The notes under the pieces: generated by a model
Told to the model about the DNA's origin: nothing
The model's input: the letters and a program-made list of their open reading frames with translations, nothing else
Database searches by the model: none
Program-made: the position numbers and the translations under genes
Shown here: in pieces, positions 39,471 through 48,998 of the stretch
Position numbering within the stretch: the stretch's first letter is position 1
How the letters are laid out: each line of letters opens with the position of its first letter
Source: Chloroflexota bacterium
GTDB taxonomy: Bacteria > Chloroflexota > Dehalococcoidia > Lucifugimonadales > Lucifugimonadaceae
DNA: 59,127 nt
Assembly (NCBI GenBank): GCA_002730555.1
Contig: PCAM01000014.1
Location: 1-59,127, forward strand
Direction of reading: 5' to 3'

Positions 39471-40955
39471 CTAATCCGAGGCCGTTAAATTCTGTTCCGG
39501 TTGCCAGCGCAGGTACGGCTTTCGCGCCGCGCTGGCCTCGTCCAACCTGGTGTTCGGCGTATCGTGCGGTGCATCGTGCAGCAGATCGGGGTCGGAACTG
39601 ATCTCCTTGTTGATCTGGCGCATCACCGCTATGAAGCGGTCCAGCGTGTCCTTCGTTTCCGTCTCCGTAGGCTCAACCATTAGCGCCTCCGGGACGATAA
39701 GCGGGAAGTACATCGTCGGTGGGTGAATCCCGTAGTCGATCAACCGCTTGGAGATATCTAGCGCGGTCGCGCCTTTGGCCTTCTGGGCCTGTGGCGAGAA
39801 CACGCACTCGTGCATGCAGGCCCGATCGGCCGCGATACCGAACTCGTCCGACAGCGCCGTGCGAATGTAGTTGGCGTTGATGATGGCGTTCTCTGACACC
39901 TCCCGCATGCCCTCGGCGCCGATGGCCCGTACGTAGGCATAGGCCCGAACCAGCACGCCGAAGCTGCCGTGGAACCCGTTGACCCGGCCCACTGACTTGT
40001 CTGGCGCGTCCAGGCGGTAGGTATGACCATCACGGGATACGACCGGGGTCGGCAGGAACGGCGCAAGCGTCTCGGAAACGAGCACCGGGCCTGCGCCGGG
40101 TCCGCCGCCGCCATGGGGCGTTGAGAAGGTCTTGTGCAGATTCGAGTGGGCGATATCGAAGCCCAGGTCGCCGAGCTTCACGATGCCCAGCAGCGCGTTC
40201 AGGTTGGCGCCGTCTGCGTACACCAGCCCGCCAGCCTCGTGGATTATGTTGGTGATCTCAAGGATGTTAGGCTCGAACAGCCCCAGGGTCGACGGCAGGG
40301 TCAACATGAAGACGCATGTGCGCTCGTCAGCCAAGGCTTTGAGGGCTTCCACATCGACGTTGCCTTCGGAGTCGGAAGGCAACGTCACGACCTCAAGTCC
40401 CGCCATCGAGGCGGAGGCCGGGTTGGTGCCGTGGGCGCTGTCCGGCATGAGCGCCACGATCCTGCCGATATCGCCCCTTTCCTCAAAGTAGGCACGAGCG
40501 ATCATCAACCCCGAGTACTCGCCCTGTGCGCCAGCCAGAGGACCGAGGCAGACGCCCGGCAGTCCTGTGATCTCGCCCAGATCTCGTTGTAGCTCCCAGA
40601 TCAGTTGGAGGGCGCCCTGCACCGTTTCATCCGGCTGGTGCGGGTGGATGCCCGCCATGCCCGGGAGAAAGGCCATCTCTTCGTTGACCTTCGGGTTGTA
40701 CTTCATCGTGCAACTGCCCAGCGGGTAAAAGTTGGCGTCGATGGAGAAGTTCATCGTGGAGAGCGTCGTGAAGTAGCGAACCACCTCCTGCTGTGAGACC
40801 TCCGGAAGGCGTGCCTCATCCGTGCGTAGGAGGCCGGGCTCCGGCAGCGCCTGCTCCGGGACGTCCAGCTCTTGCAATTGGAGGCCGATACGGCCCGATA
40901 CGCTACGTTCGTTGAGGAGGCGGCGGTCGATCTCGCCCGGATACGGAGCGTTCAC
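39471..40955 (-). CDS. gcvPB: Glycine dehydrogenase (decarboxylating) subunit 2
   Basis: This 494-residue PLP subunit of the glycine cleavage P-protein has the cofactor lysine in NLHKTFSTPHGGGGPGAGP, preceded by GGLVYADGANLNALLG. With GcvPA it decarboxylates glycine and loads aminomethyl onto the lipoyl arm of GcvH. The start is GTG 40955 with GGAGG upstream. It lies 13 bp after gcvPA and is the last gene of the gcvT-gcvH-gcvPA-gcvPB operon on the minus strand. Confidence 0.96.
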   Translation of the reverse strand: MNAPYPGEIDRRLLNERSVSGRIGLQLQELDVPEQALPEPGLLRTDEARLPEVSQQEVVRYFTTLSTMNFSIDANFYPLGSCTMKYNPKVNEEMAFLPGMAGIHPHQPDETVQGALQLIWELQRDLGEITGLPGVCLGPLAGAQGEYSGLMIARAYFEERGDIGRIVALMPDSAHGTNPASASMAGLEVVTLPSDSEGNVDVEALKALADERTCVFMLTLPSTLGLFEPNILEITNIIHEAGGLVYADGANLNALLGIVKLGDLGFDIAHSNLHKTFSTPHGGGGPGAGPVLVSETLAPFLPTPVVSRDGHTYRLDAPDKSVGRVNGFHGSFGVLVRAYAYVRAIGAEGMREVSENAIINANYIRTALSDEFGIAADRACMHECVFSPQAQKAKGATALDISKRLIDYGIHPPTMYFPLIVPEALMVEPTETETKDTLDRFIAVMRQINKEISSDPDLLHDAPHDTPNTRLDEASAARKPYLRWQPEQNLTASD

Positions 40956-40968
40956 AGCAGACCTCCGA

Positions 40969-42294
40969 TCATTGCCGGGGCCGGGCTATCTCGCCAAGGG
41001 CGGCGACCAGGGCGTCTATCTCGGCCCGCGTGTTGACCTCTGTTACGCATATCAGCATGCCATTCAGCGACCGGTCAGACATGTCGTGGCCGCCGATTAT
41101 CTTTTTCCCCAACAAGGCCCTGTTGATCTCGGCAGGCGGCAGCGGGCACTCGACCATGAACTCGTGGAAAAATGGCCCGCCCGATTTCACCGCGTATCCG
41201 GGGAGTTGGTCTATCCGGGCTGACGCGTAGTGGGCCTTGTGGTAGCAGAGTTCGGCGACCTTTTTGAAGCCCGACCGACCGATCACAGCGAGGTAGGTCG
41301 TCATCAACAACCCGATGAGCGCCGTGCTTGTGCAGATGTTTGAGGTGGCGCGCTCCCGCCTGATGTGCTGCTCCCGGGTCTGGAGCGTCAGCGCGTATCC
41401 GACGCGGTCTTTCGTGTCCGTGGTTCGGCCGATGATGCGGCCCGGCATCTGGCGCTTGTGTGCATCTTTGCAGGCGAACAACCCGACGTACGGCCCGCCG
41501 AAGCTGAGCGGGACGCCGAGCGCCTGACCCTCGGCGGTGGCGATGTCCACGTCACACTCACCCGGGGTCCGGAACATGCCGAGCGAAGTCGGGTTGACCG
41601 ATGCTACCGCCAGCGCGCCCGCCGAGTGGGCCTTCTCCGCCAGCGCAGCCATGTCCTCGATCGCGCCGAACTGGTCAGGGCTCTGGAACATAAGGCACGC
41701 CGCATCATCCGGCAGTGCGTCGCCGTGACCGATCACCGTTATCTGAATGCCCTGGTGACGAGCGTATGCGTCAAGTATCTGGACGTTGCGGGGGTCGACC
41801 GCGTCCAGGACCGCTATGGTCTGTCTGCGGGTGATCCGGCAGGCCATCAGAGCGCCCTCGGCGAACGCCGTCGGACCGTCGTACATGCCGGCGTTTGCGA
41901 CCTCCATGCCGGTGATCTCGCAGATCATCGACTGGAACTCAAACCCGACCTGGAGCGTCCCCTGGGCGACCTCCGGTTGGTACGGCGTATAAGAAGTGAG
42001 GAACTCGCCCCGGGCGACGACGGACTTCACAACCGACGGGATGTAGTGCCGGTACGCGCCGGCGCCAAGGAAGCAAGCGTAATCGCCAGGGGTGGCGTTC
42101 TTGGACGCCAGCGCGGCGATCTCGGCGACCAGGTCAAACTCGGATAGCGCCGGACGTAAATCCAACGCCGGGAAGCGGTGCGCCTGCGGGATATCGAGGA
42201 CAAGGTCGTCGATCGAATTCACGCCGATGGCGGCGAGCATGAGCTCACGATCGGCGTCGGTGTTCGGGATGTAGGGCGACACGTTTGTCGTCAT
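40969..42294 (-). CDS. gcvPA: Glycine dehydrogenase (decarboxylating) subunit 1
   Basis: This 441-residue partner of GcvPB has family marks YIPNTDADRELMLAAIGV at the N-terminus, FLGAGAYRHYIPSVV, SYTPYQPEVAQGTLQ and GMEVANAGMYDGPTA. It forms the half of the split P-protein without the PLP lysine. ATG 42294 starts 16 bp after gcvH ends. Confidence 0.96.
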   Translation of the reverse strand: MTTNVSPYIPNTDADRELMLAAIGVNSIDDLVLDIPQAHRFPALDLRPALSEFDLVAEIAALASKNATPGDYACFLGAGAYRHYIPSVVKSVVARGEFLTSYTPYQPEVAQGTLQVGFEFQSMICEITGMEVANAGMYDGPTAFAEGALMACRITRRQTIAVLDAVDPRNVQILDAYARHQGIQITVIGHGDALPDDAACLMFQSPDQFGAIEDMAALAEKAHSAGALAVASVNPTSLGMFRTPGECDVDIATAEGQALGVPLSFGGPYVGLFACKDAHKRQMPGRIIGRTTDTKDRVGYALTLQTREQHIRRERATSNICTSTALIGLLMTTYLAVIGRSGFKKVAELCYHKAHYASARIDQLPGYAVKSGGPFFHEFMVECPLPPAEINRALLGKKIIGGHDMSDRSLNGMLICVTEVNTRAEIDALVAALGEIARPRQ

Positions 42295-42310
42295 ATCTGG
42301 GTCGACCGCT

Positions 42311-42694
42311 CTACTCTGCGGTCAAGTTGTCGTACGCAGCGGCGTCCATCAACTTACCCAGTTGTGAATCTGCGTCGGCCACTTCAACCTTGAGAAGCCA
42401 GCCGACGGAGTAGGGGTCTTCGTTGACCTTCTCGGGCATGTCGATCACTTCGGAATTGATCTCAACAATCGTGCCGCCTATCGGAGCCAGGAGGTCGCTC
42501 ACCGCTTTGACGGACTCGATCTCCCCGAACTTCTCAAACTGCGTGATCTCGGTGCCGGATTCCGGCAGGTCGACGTACACAACGTCTCCGAGCGAGTCCG
42601 TGGCGAACCGCGTAACGCCCACGGTGACGTTGTTTCCGTCAACAAACGCCCACTCGTGTTCGCCTGAATATCTGCGGTCATCGGGTGTGGTCAT
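42311..42694 (-). CDS. gcvH: Glycine cleavage system H protein
   Basis: This 127-residue carrier has its lipoylation site at Lys63 in GEIESVKAVSDLLAP, and other family signatures YSGEHEWAFV and PYSVGWLLKVEV. It shuttles the aminomethyl group between P, T and L proteins. A lipoamide dehydrogenase gene is not in the window. Confidence 0.97.
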   Translation of the reverse strand: MTTPDDRRYSGEHEWAFVDGNNVTVGVTRFATDSLGDVVYVDLPESGTEITQFEKFGEIESVKAVSDLLAPIGGTIVEINSEVIDMPEKVNEDPYSVGWLLKVEVADADSQLGKLMDAAAYDNLTAE

Positions 42695-42775
42695 CTGATC
42701 CCTTTAATTGTCTCTGAGCGTCTCTGTTTCAGGGGCGTGGCCCCGGGGGGCTTCCACCACCACGTGACCCGGCCC

Positions 42776-43879
42776 TTAAACACGTTTTCGCGAGTAGAAC
42801 GGCAAGGGCACGACTTCCGCTTCCACCAGCCTCCCGCGGACATCGATTTCGAACCGGGATCCCTCGTTTGAGAGGTCGCGATCAACGTAGCCCATGCCTA
42901 TATTTGCGTCAAGCGTGGGCGAGTGAGTTCCGGAGGTCACGATACCGACGTGCACCCCGCCTTTCATTACGGCCTGTCTGTGCCGTGGGATTCCACGTCC
43001 CACCATGTTGAAACCGACCATCACCCGGGCCGTCCCGGCGTTCTTGACGGCTTTAAGCGCGTCGCCTGCGATATAGCCCGGTGTGTCGATATGCGTGAAT
43101 CGCTCAAGCCCGGCCTCGTACGGGTTATTCTCGACCGTCATGTCGTTGCCGTGGAGCATCAGCCCGGCCTCAAGCCGCAGTACGTCGCGCGCACCCAGGC
43201 CCGCCGGGGCGACTCCCTCGTCCTCCAGAGCCCGCCACAACTCGGCGGCCCTGTCCGATGGCGGCATGATCTCGAACCCGTCTTCGCCGGTGTAACCGGT
43301 CCGTGCTATCCGGCTGGGTATCCCGGCGACCTCGGCCCTCCGGAGCCGGAAGGGACGAACGGAAGAAGCAGGCAGCGGGCAGATGCGGTCCAAAATCTCG
43401 ACGGCGTTCGGTCCCTGAACAGCGATCATCGCCACGTCTTCGGATAGGTCGGCAAAAAACACACCGCCGTTCTGTTGCGCCGCCGGGATCAAGAACTCCT
43501 TCACGGCGTCCGCGTTACCGGCGTTGGCGACAAGCAGGCACTGGTCCTCCGTCACGCGATACACGATGGCGTCGTCGATGATCCCGCCCCGCTCATTACA
43601 GATGACGTGGTAGCGCGCCCTGCCCTGCTGCAGGCCGGCCACGTCGGCGGCCAACATGCGGTCGAGAAAGGCCACGGCCTCAGGGCCGACGAACTGGAAG
43701 CGCGCCATGTGCGACACATCAAATATCCCGGCATTCTCGCGCACGGCCCGGACCTCGGAAATGATGCCGTTCGCGTACTGTACCGGCATGTCCCAGCCGC
43801 CGAACTCGACCATACGTGCGCCCGCCGCGACATGGGTCAGATGGAGCGCCGTTTTCTTCAGCGCTTGCTCGTCAGCCAT
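42776..43879 (-). CDS. gcvT: Aminomethyltransferase (glycine cleavage T protein)
   Basis: This 367-residue folate enzyme moves the methylene unit from GcvH to tetrahydrofolate, releasing ammonia. Signatures include FGGWDMPVQY, GIFDVSHMARFQFVGPEA, GYTGEDGFEIM and RLEAGLMLHGNDM. It is the first gene of the operon. The leader (43880-44110) was examined for a glycine riboswitch and none was recognised. Confidence 0.96.
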   Translation of the reverse strand: MADEQALKKTALHLTHVAAGARMVEFGGWDMPVQYANGIISEVRAVRENAGIFDVSHMARFQFVGPEAVAFLDRMLAADVAGLQQGRARYHVICNERGGIIDDAIVYRVTEDQCLLVANAGNADAVKEFLIPAAQQNGGVFFADLSEDVAMIAVQGPNAVEILDRICPLPASSVRPFRLRRAEVAGIPSRIARTGYTGEDGFEIMPPSDRAAELWRALEDEGVAPAGLGARDVLRLEAGLMLHGNDMTVENNPYEAGLERFTHIDTPGYIAGDALKAVKNAGTARVMVGFNMVGRGIPRHRQAVMKGGVHVGIVTSGTHSPTLDANIGMGYVDRDLSNEGSRFEIDVRGRLVEAEVVPLPFYSRKRV

Positions 43880-44046
43880 TGGCGGTCCTTGATCGGGCGA
43901 GCCCGAGAATTTCGGGTTTCAATACAGGCCGGGATTCGAAACGGAAATCGTACGATCGCTCACTGTTACGGTCAATACAAGCCGGACCGTGGATGGCCTG
44001 CAGCGGCAACGGCGTTTTGCCGATCCATCGCCCGTTACTTTGACGA

Positions 44047-44074
44047 TTGGGTCGGCGCCTCCCGCTGCTATAAT
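44047..44074 (+). promoter_or_regulatory. Putative promoter of the chlorite-dismutase-family gene
   Basis: TTGGGT (44047-44052), 16 bases, TATAAT (44069-44074) is a good sigma70 promoter 37 bp before ATG 44111. Confidence 0.6.
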
Positions 44075-44110
44075 CCGGGCTCCAATCTGGCTGCCATCCC
44101 GGAGTTAAAC

Positions 44111-44788
44111 ATGTCCCCGTCCCTGCTCGAAGGTGAGTACGCCAAGCTCAATTTTTACAAGCTGGACAGGAGCTGGCGAAGGCTCCCGGAGGACGAGAAA
44201 CAGGCCTCCAAGGCCGAGTTCGCATCAGTCATCTCAGAGATCGGGTCCGATACGCCGATCACCACCTACGGGCTGACCGGCACGCGCGGCGATTGCGACA
44301 TCATGCTGGCGCAGGCTTCGATGGACCTGGGCGATTTCGATGAGACGGCCCGGCGCATCAACCACACGCGCCTCGCCGGCTATCTTGACCAGTCTTACTC
44401 ATACCTCGCCGTGCGACGCCAGACCCAGTACAAGCACGGCGGCGGAGGTCCGGACTTCAAAGACGACGAATTCAAGTACTTCATCGTCTACCCGATGGTG
44501 AAGAAGCGGGAGTGGTACCAGCTGAACCAGGAAGAGCGACAGGCGATGATGGGCGACCACTTCAAAATTGGCCACAAGTACCCGTCCATAAAGATCAACA
44601 CCACATACTCCTTTGGATTGGACGACCAGGAGTTCGTGGTGGGGTTCGAGACGAACGAGCCTCGGGAGTTTGTGTCCCTTGTGATGGAGCTTCGGGAGAT
44701 CCCGGGGGGGTTCTACACCGAGAGTGAGACGCCGATCTTCGCCTGCGTCCGGAAGCCGATAGAGGAGGCGCTGGACGCCATCGGCTGA
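44111..44788 (+). CDS. chdC: Chlorite dismutase-family protein, probable coproheme decarboxylase
   Basis: This is a 225-residue protein. The conserved KYFIVYPMVKKREWYQLNQEE carries the catalytic Tyr of coproheme decarboxylases. MMGDHFKIGHKYPSIKINTTY includes the proximal haem His, followed by SFGLDDQEFVVGFETNEP, and the protein ends with TPIFACVRKP. These fit ChdC (HemQ), which makes haem b from coproheme in the coproporphyrin-dependent route. ATG 44111 follows GGAG. The flanking genes (glycine cleavage, ferredoxin) are not haem genes, so the role rests on sequence. Confidence 0.85.
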   Translation: MSPSLLEGEYAKLNFYKLDRSWRRLPEDEKQASKAEFASVISEIGSDTPITTYGLTGTRGDCDIMLAQASMDLGDFDETARRINHTRLAGYLDQSYSYLAVRRQTQYKHGGGGPDFKDDEFKYFIVYPMVKKREWYQLNQEERQAMMGDHFKIGHKYPSIKINTTYSFGLDDQEFVVGFETNEPREFVSLVMELREIPGGFYTESETPIFACVRKPIEEALDAIG

Positions 44789-44812
44789 AGCCAGTTACGG
44801 GGCGGTCGACCC

Positions 44813-45113
44813 AGGGGTGGATACTAATCCGCCCCTACGCCGGGTTGCTCAACAGGCCGGTGCGGCAACGAGCGCCGCAGTCTGTCATCCTGGGGATATA
44901 TGCCCCGAATGGAGGTTGAGGATCGAGGATGACGGATAAGTAGTCGTCATCCCGAGCGTAGCCGAGGGGCCTTCACCAGCACGTGATCTAACGAGGGAGA
45001 ATCCGTCTACTCTGAGCCTTGGACCTCCCTCACCCCAATCCTCTCCCACCGGGAGAAGGGGTAACGCGCGCTCGGAGTAATCTGCCGTCCCGAATCGAGT
45101 TCACGATGACAAC
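44813..45113. repeat. Repeat-filled spacer
   Basis: The 44789-45183 gap has no gene. It holds a GTAGGGGCG-family palindrome (44813-44839), GTCATCC-family pieces (44883-44937 and 45089-45113) and a cctcaccccaatcctctccc...gggagaagggg stem near 45030-45062. Confidence 0.65.
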
Positions 45114-45115
45114 CT

Positions 45116-45147
45116 GTAAAGGCCCCGGTTAACACCGGGGCCTTTAC
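45116..45147 (-). terminator. Terminator-like hairpin after the ferredoxin gene
   Basis: GTAAAGGCCCCGGT and ACCGGGGCCTTTAC form a 14-bp perfect stem with a 4-base loop, 37 bp past the ferredoxin stop. The T-rich flank is on the plus side, so it may act in both directions. Confidence 0.65.
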
Positions 45148-45183
45148 GTTTTCTGGCGTTACGGATGGAGCCGTGAGACCGGA

Positions 45184-45450
45184 CTACTTGTTGTCTCCGG
45201 GTTCGGAGTTGTCGTAGTCGTAGTCGTAGTTGAGGGCGATGAACCGCTGCTCGTTCTCTGGAACCTGATCTTCCGGGAAGATAGCGGTGACCGGGCATAC
45301 CGGTTCACACGCAGCGCAGTCGATGCACTCCTCCGGGTTGATGTAGAGCATGTTGTCATCGGGGTTTGAGTAGATGCAGTCGACGGGACAGACGTCGACA
45401 CATGCACCATCTCTAACGTCCACGCACGGTGAAACGATGATGTAGGTCAT
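45184..45450 (-). CDS. Ferredoxin, 7Fe (3Fe-4S/4Fe-4S) FdxA type
   Basis: This is an 88-residue electron carrier. It begins TYIIVSPCVDVRDGACVDVCPVDCIY, where the spaced first cysteines fit a 3Fe-4S plus 4Fe-4S arrangement, followed by a second cluster CIDCAACEPVCPVTAIF. The acidic C-terminus with repeated Tyr-Asp is typical of FdxA from actinobacteria and Chloroflexota. ATG 45450 follows AGGAGG and begins the conserved MTYI start; the longer frame upstream is not homologous. The partner is unknown. Confidence 0.93.
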   Translation of the reverse strand: MTYIIVSPCVDVRDGACVDVCPVDCIYSNPDDNMLYINPEECIDCAACEPVCPVTAIFPEDQVPENEQRFIALNYDYDYDNSEPGDNK

Positions 45451-45725
45451 CCTGTTGGCAATCCTCCTGGCGGAAAAAGTTTCAGGGCATCGCCCCGTTG
45501 GTGACACCGGGCAGCCAATCCAGCGCCGAATTATATGTAGCTCTTACTCGCAAGTCTAACCCGCATTTCGCGTAACGGAACATGAGATACGAAATCGGTC
45601 ACTCCGGCGTACCCTCTTACGGGAACTTTACCCTGTGCCAGATGAATCCGGGTGGATCCGGAGTCGGTCAGGCGGCGGGGAAATCTCCGAGCGTTGACAA
45701 ACAAATGGGAATCTGAGGAGTCTGG

Positions 45726-46670
45726 ATGCCGTCCGCAACAACTGTTGTCGTGACCGGTGGCGCGGGGTTCATCGGCTCGCACGTCGTAGACCGGCTGCTG
45801 GATAACGACTATCAGGTCACGGTCATCGACGACCTGAGCAGCGGTAAGCCGGAGAACCTGCCGGAGGGCGTCGAGCTGATAGCCGCGGACATCACTTCTG
45901 ATGTGGCGGCGGATGCCATCAAGGTGGTCGCTCCGGAACTGATCGTTCACGCGGCGGCCCAGATCAGCGTCTCCCTGTCCACGCGAGAGCCCCTGCTGGA
46001 CGCCCGGATCAACGTCTTAGGCACCGTGAACGTACTGGAAGCGGCACGTGTCTCCGGCACACAAAAATTCGTCTTCTTCTCTTCCGGCGGGACGGTGTAC
46101 GGCCAACCAGACGATCTGCCGGTAAGCGAGTCGTATCCCACCGGGCCTGAAAATCCGTACGGGGCGTCCAAACTCACGGGCGAGCTGTACCTGGACATGT
46201 ACCGCCGGACGTACGGGATTGAGTCAACGGTGCTGCGCCTGGCCAATATTTACGGACCGCGGCAGGACCCACATGGCGAGGCGGGCGTCGTCGCCATTTT
46301 CGCCCGGGCCATGCTGGCCGGCGCACCGATCACGATCTTTGGCGACGGGAATGACGAGCGTGACTACGTCTACGTGGCGGACGTAGCGGATGCCGTTATC
46401 GCGGCGGTCCCGCCCGGCGGACCGCACAGATGCAACATCGGCTCAGGAGCCGGCACAAACGTCAATGAGTTATGTGCCCGGTTGAGAGAGCTAACCGGCT
46501 ACACACTGAAACCGGAATACGGCCCGCCAAGGCCCGGCGACATCCACGCCATAAGCCTGGACGCTTCACTCGCGCGGATCGAACTGGGCTGGACACCGAA
46601 GGTCGGTCTCGAGACCGGCCTTGCCCGTACTGTAGAGTTTTTCCGCCAGCAGGTCGGGAGCCAGACCTAA
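45726..46670 (+). CDS. NAD-dependent epimerase/dehydratase (UDP-glucose 4-epimerase-like)
   Basis: This 314-residue extended short-chain dehydrogenase has VVVTGGAGFIGSHVVDRLL cofactor loop, DLSSGKPENLP, the catalytic Ser and Tyr-x3-Lys (SSGGTVYG; NPYGASK), IYGPRQDPHGEAGVV, and the C-terminal GWTPKVGLETGL. It probably interconverts nucleotide sugars, like bacterial GalE-type enzymes. No glycan cluster surrounds it. The following 46671-46957 shows no gene. Confidence 0.9.
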   Translation: MPSATTVVVTGGAGFIGSHVVDRLLDNDYQVTVIDDLSSGKPENLPEGVELIAADITSDVAADAIKVVAPELIVHAAAQISVSLSTREPLLDARINVLGTVNVLEAARVSGTQKFVFFSSGGTVYGQPDDLPVSESYPTGPENPYGASKLTGELYLDMYRRTYGIESTVLRLANIYGPRQDPHGEAGVVAIFARAMLAGAPITIFGDGNDERDYVYVADVADAVIAAVPPGGPHRCNIGSGAGTNVNELCARLRELTGYTLKPEYGPPRPGDIHAISLDASLARIELGWTPKVGLETGLARTVEFFRQQVGSQT

Positions 46671-46957
46671 CTCGCATACTCGCTCAATCAATCGAATCCG
46701 ATCGCTCAAATTTGCGTACACCTAGCCGACCAGAGCTGTAGCGCTCGGTACTCAACGACAAAGACTCGATCGGCGCTTCCGCTTAAAACAAAGGCTAGAC
46801 CATGCGGGCTCGCCGCGCGAATGAGCGCCCGAGCTTTAACCCCTGTTCCGCACCGGTTATCGCGGTTATCGAAGCGGCCGAAGAGTGCCCCGGAGAATGC
46901 ATCTTTTTCGAAGCCGAATAACAAAACTCATTTACCGACCGGTATTTACAGGGAAAG

Positions 46958-47299
46958 TTATTCGCTGGTCTCGGAAGTGCTCGGCTGAACCAGCCAATAC
47001 AGAAGCACAAAAATCCCGAAGGGGACGAGGCTAATTAGGAGCCATGTTCCTTTTCTACCCATGTCGTTTAGGCGACGTACTCCCAATGTGATCACCACCC
47101 AGACATAGGCAATGGCGTACACGATCTCCGGGCCCATTTCGTCGGATTCGATGCCGAAAATGGTCGCAAAGATTCCCCCGAGGATAAGGAACACAATGGG
47201 ATGAATGAGGAACGGCCACCAAAAAGCGGGTCGTGTGGTTCGGCCCTTCAGATCTCGGAAACGACGCCAGGACTCCAGGTAGTACTTAATAAGTTTCAT
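46958..47299 (-). CDS. DUF805-family inner-membrane protein
   Basis: This 113-residue protein starts with YYLESWRRFRDLKGRTTRPAFWW and has three to four hydrophobic segments and the internal GVRRLNDMGRKGTWLLISL. This RxxRxxFW plus RRLHDxGxSGWW-like layout is that of DUF805. Function is not known for the family. Confidence 0.85.
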   Translation of the reverse strand: MKLIKYYLESWRRFRDLKGRTTRPAFWWPFLIHPIVFLILGGIFATIFGIESDEMGPEIVYAIAYVWVVITLGVRRLNDMGRKGTWLLISLVPFGIFVLLYWLVQPSTSETSE

Positions 47300-47685
47300 C
47301 GTCTGAACTCTTTCGGATGTAGATGGCTGATTGGTTCTTCACCATTAGTTATCGGTTCCCTTTTCGTGGTTGTCCCGCGCAAGCTCGATAGTGTATTCCC
47401 GATGAGTACCGGACTCTGTATCGCTCCCGATCTAAGTGAGCGCGTAGAAGCGTATGGCGGTATCGTCTCACACGGCCGAAGCTCAAGCGTTATCGGCATG
47501 CCTGGTATGAGACCGCTGTCGCGAATTTGGATCATGTAAAAACAGCGATCCCAGCCGGGGCTCAGGATTATCTGCTCAAACCATAGAACGCCGACACCTT
47601 GAACAAACGAATGTTCAACACCATGGAGTCCCGACGATCCGGGACCAAGGCACAACACAACCGGCCTTGGCCCGTACTCCAGTAA
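47300..47685. other. Intergenic region, nothing recognised
   Basis: This stretch lies between two minus-strand genes. Open frames exist on both strands, but none has a ribosome-binding site, a family resemblance or protein-like composition. Confidence 0.5.
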
Positions 47686-48000
47686 TTAGCTCTCGGTCGA
47701 AGACAGGGGGTTGAACGTCACCCTGCTCAAAACCGCATCGCTCGTGTTCTTGAAGTGGTGAAGAGATCCGGGCGGAACCATCACGCAGTCGCCCGCTTTT
47801 ATCGGGTACTCGGTACCGTCCACCCAGATGATGCCTTCGCCTCGGGTGATATACGCCTGATGCTCCCAGGGATGCGTGTGGTGCGCGCTGGACTCCCCGG
47901 GCTGGTGGTCGTGATATAGCGTGACCACGGTTGGGACGCCGTCTTCCGGGCCTAGGATGGGGTTTCCGTGATCAGCCCTGTTCTTGATAACCGGTTCCAA
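47686..48000 (-). CDS. Small cupin-domain protein
   Basis: This is a 104-residue single-domain cupin. Metal-binding motif 1 is in HHTHPWEHQAYITRGEG (several His and a Glu) and motif 2 in VPPGSLHHFKN. Such proteins bind a metal and act as dioxygenases, isomerases or sensors; the substrate is open. Start ATG 48000. Confidence 0.88.
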   Translation of the reverse strand: MEPVIKNRADHGNPILGPEDGVPTVVTLYHDHQPGESSAHHTHPWEHQAYITRGEGIIWVDGTEYPIKAGDCVMVPPGSLHHFKNTSDAVLSRVTFNPLSSTES

Positions 48001-48202
48001 TAGCTGCTCCTTGATCGATTGTTACTGAGTGTGAAAATCCCCGGTTCGCCGACGAAAGCGTCCCGAGGCCCTCGAAGCCTGTACTAAGCTTGTCGAACGT
48101 GGGCCGAGTTTACCAACAACGCCGTCATGAAAAACCGGCAGGGGCGGCGCTTACCCCGCTCGTCCCACAACAACATTGAGAACGGTCAACAACACCACTA
48201 CT

Positions 48203-48228
48203 TGTCATCCTGAATCGAGTTCAGGACG
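48203..48228. repeat. GTCATCC-family hairpin
   Basis: gtcatcctgaatcgagttc continues to aggacg, a single-hairpin member of the family. The 48001-48329 gap holds no gene. Confidence 0.6.
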
Positions 48229-48329
48229 AAGGCGGGGCGGTTTCAGGATAGGCATATATGCCCACGATGACATTCGCCAGAGTCAAGACGGCGCTAATCT
48301 CGCCCGTATAACCACTCCGTTGGGACCCC

Positions 48330-48998
48330 TCACAGAAAACTCGAAAACCCGTCCAGCGACTTCCGGCCTATGTCCGGCACCGTAGCGTCATCGGTCGGAT
48401 ATCCGACCACCAGCAGCAGGAACGGTCGTTCGTTTGCCGGGCGCTCCATGATCTCGTTCAAGAATCCCATCGGGCTCGGCGTGTGGGTGAGCGTGGCGAG
48501 TCCGGCGTTGTGTAGCGCCGTGATGAGGATCCCCGTCGCTATCCCGACCGACTCCCGAACATAGTAGTGCTTCACGCGCTCTCCGTCCGGGGCCACGCCG
48601 TAACTCTGCTCAAATATGCCGATCAGCCAGGGCGCGGTTTCCAGGAACGGTTTTTCGGCGGTCGTGCCTAGCGGCCCGAGAGCCTCAAGCCACTCGTCGG
48701 GCGCCAGTCCCGAGTAGAACTCCCGCTCTTCTTTTTCGGCCGCGATCCGAATCCTTCGTTTGATCGTTGCGTCGCCAACGACCGCAAAGTGCCAGGGCTG
48801 CATGTTCGCCCCGCTCGGCGCGGTTCCTGCGGCGCGAAGGCAGTCGTCCAGAACCGCGCGCGGAGGCACCCGGGACGAGAAGTTTCGCACCGTGCGCCGC
48901 CGATCAGCCTGCGAGTAAAAATCGCCGGCGCGCGTCCGCATCTCGGCCTCGGAATACCCGCGACTACCGTCCAGCGGGATGAAGCCCTTATCGGTCAT
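48330..48998 (-). CDS. Iodotyrosine deiodinase-like nitroreductase
   Basis: This 222-residue flavoprotein starts its fold with [19 protein letters not shown]. Then come [20 protein letters not shown], the active-site lid, [19 protein letters not shown] and [16 protein letters not shown]. All these parts follow animal iodotyrosine deiodinase. The lid holds Glu91, Tyr95 and Lys116 at spacings 4 and 21, identical to the substrate-binding Glu-Tyr-Lys triad of that enzyme. It may reductively dehalogenate halotyrosines or similar phenols using FMN. ATG 48998 overlaps the stop of the upstream hydrolase gene as ATGA, so the two are translationally coupled. Confidence 0.88.
   Translation of the reverse strand: MTDKGFIPLDGSRGYSEAEMRTRAGDFYSQADRRRTVRNFSSRVPPRAVLDDCLRAAGTAPSGANMQPWHFAVVGDATIKRRIRIAAEKEEREFYSGLAPDEWLEALGPLGTTAEKPFLETAPWLIGIFEQSYGVAPDGERVKHYYVRESVGIATGILITALHNAGLATLTHTPSPMGFLNEIMERPANERPFLLLVVGYPTDDATVPDIGRKSLDGFSSFL

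Noticed and set aside
43880-44110. Glycine riboswitch before gcvT
   Set aside because: The conserved core of the glycine aptamer was not recognisable on the minus strand.
47296-47658. 120-codon minus-strand frame
   Set aside because: It has no ribosome-binding site, no family resemblance and uneven composition; it overlaps the leader of the DUF805 gene.
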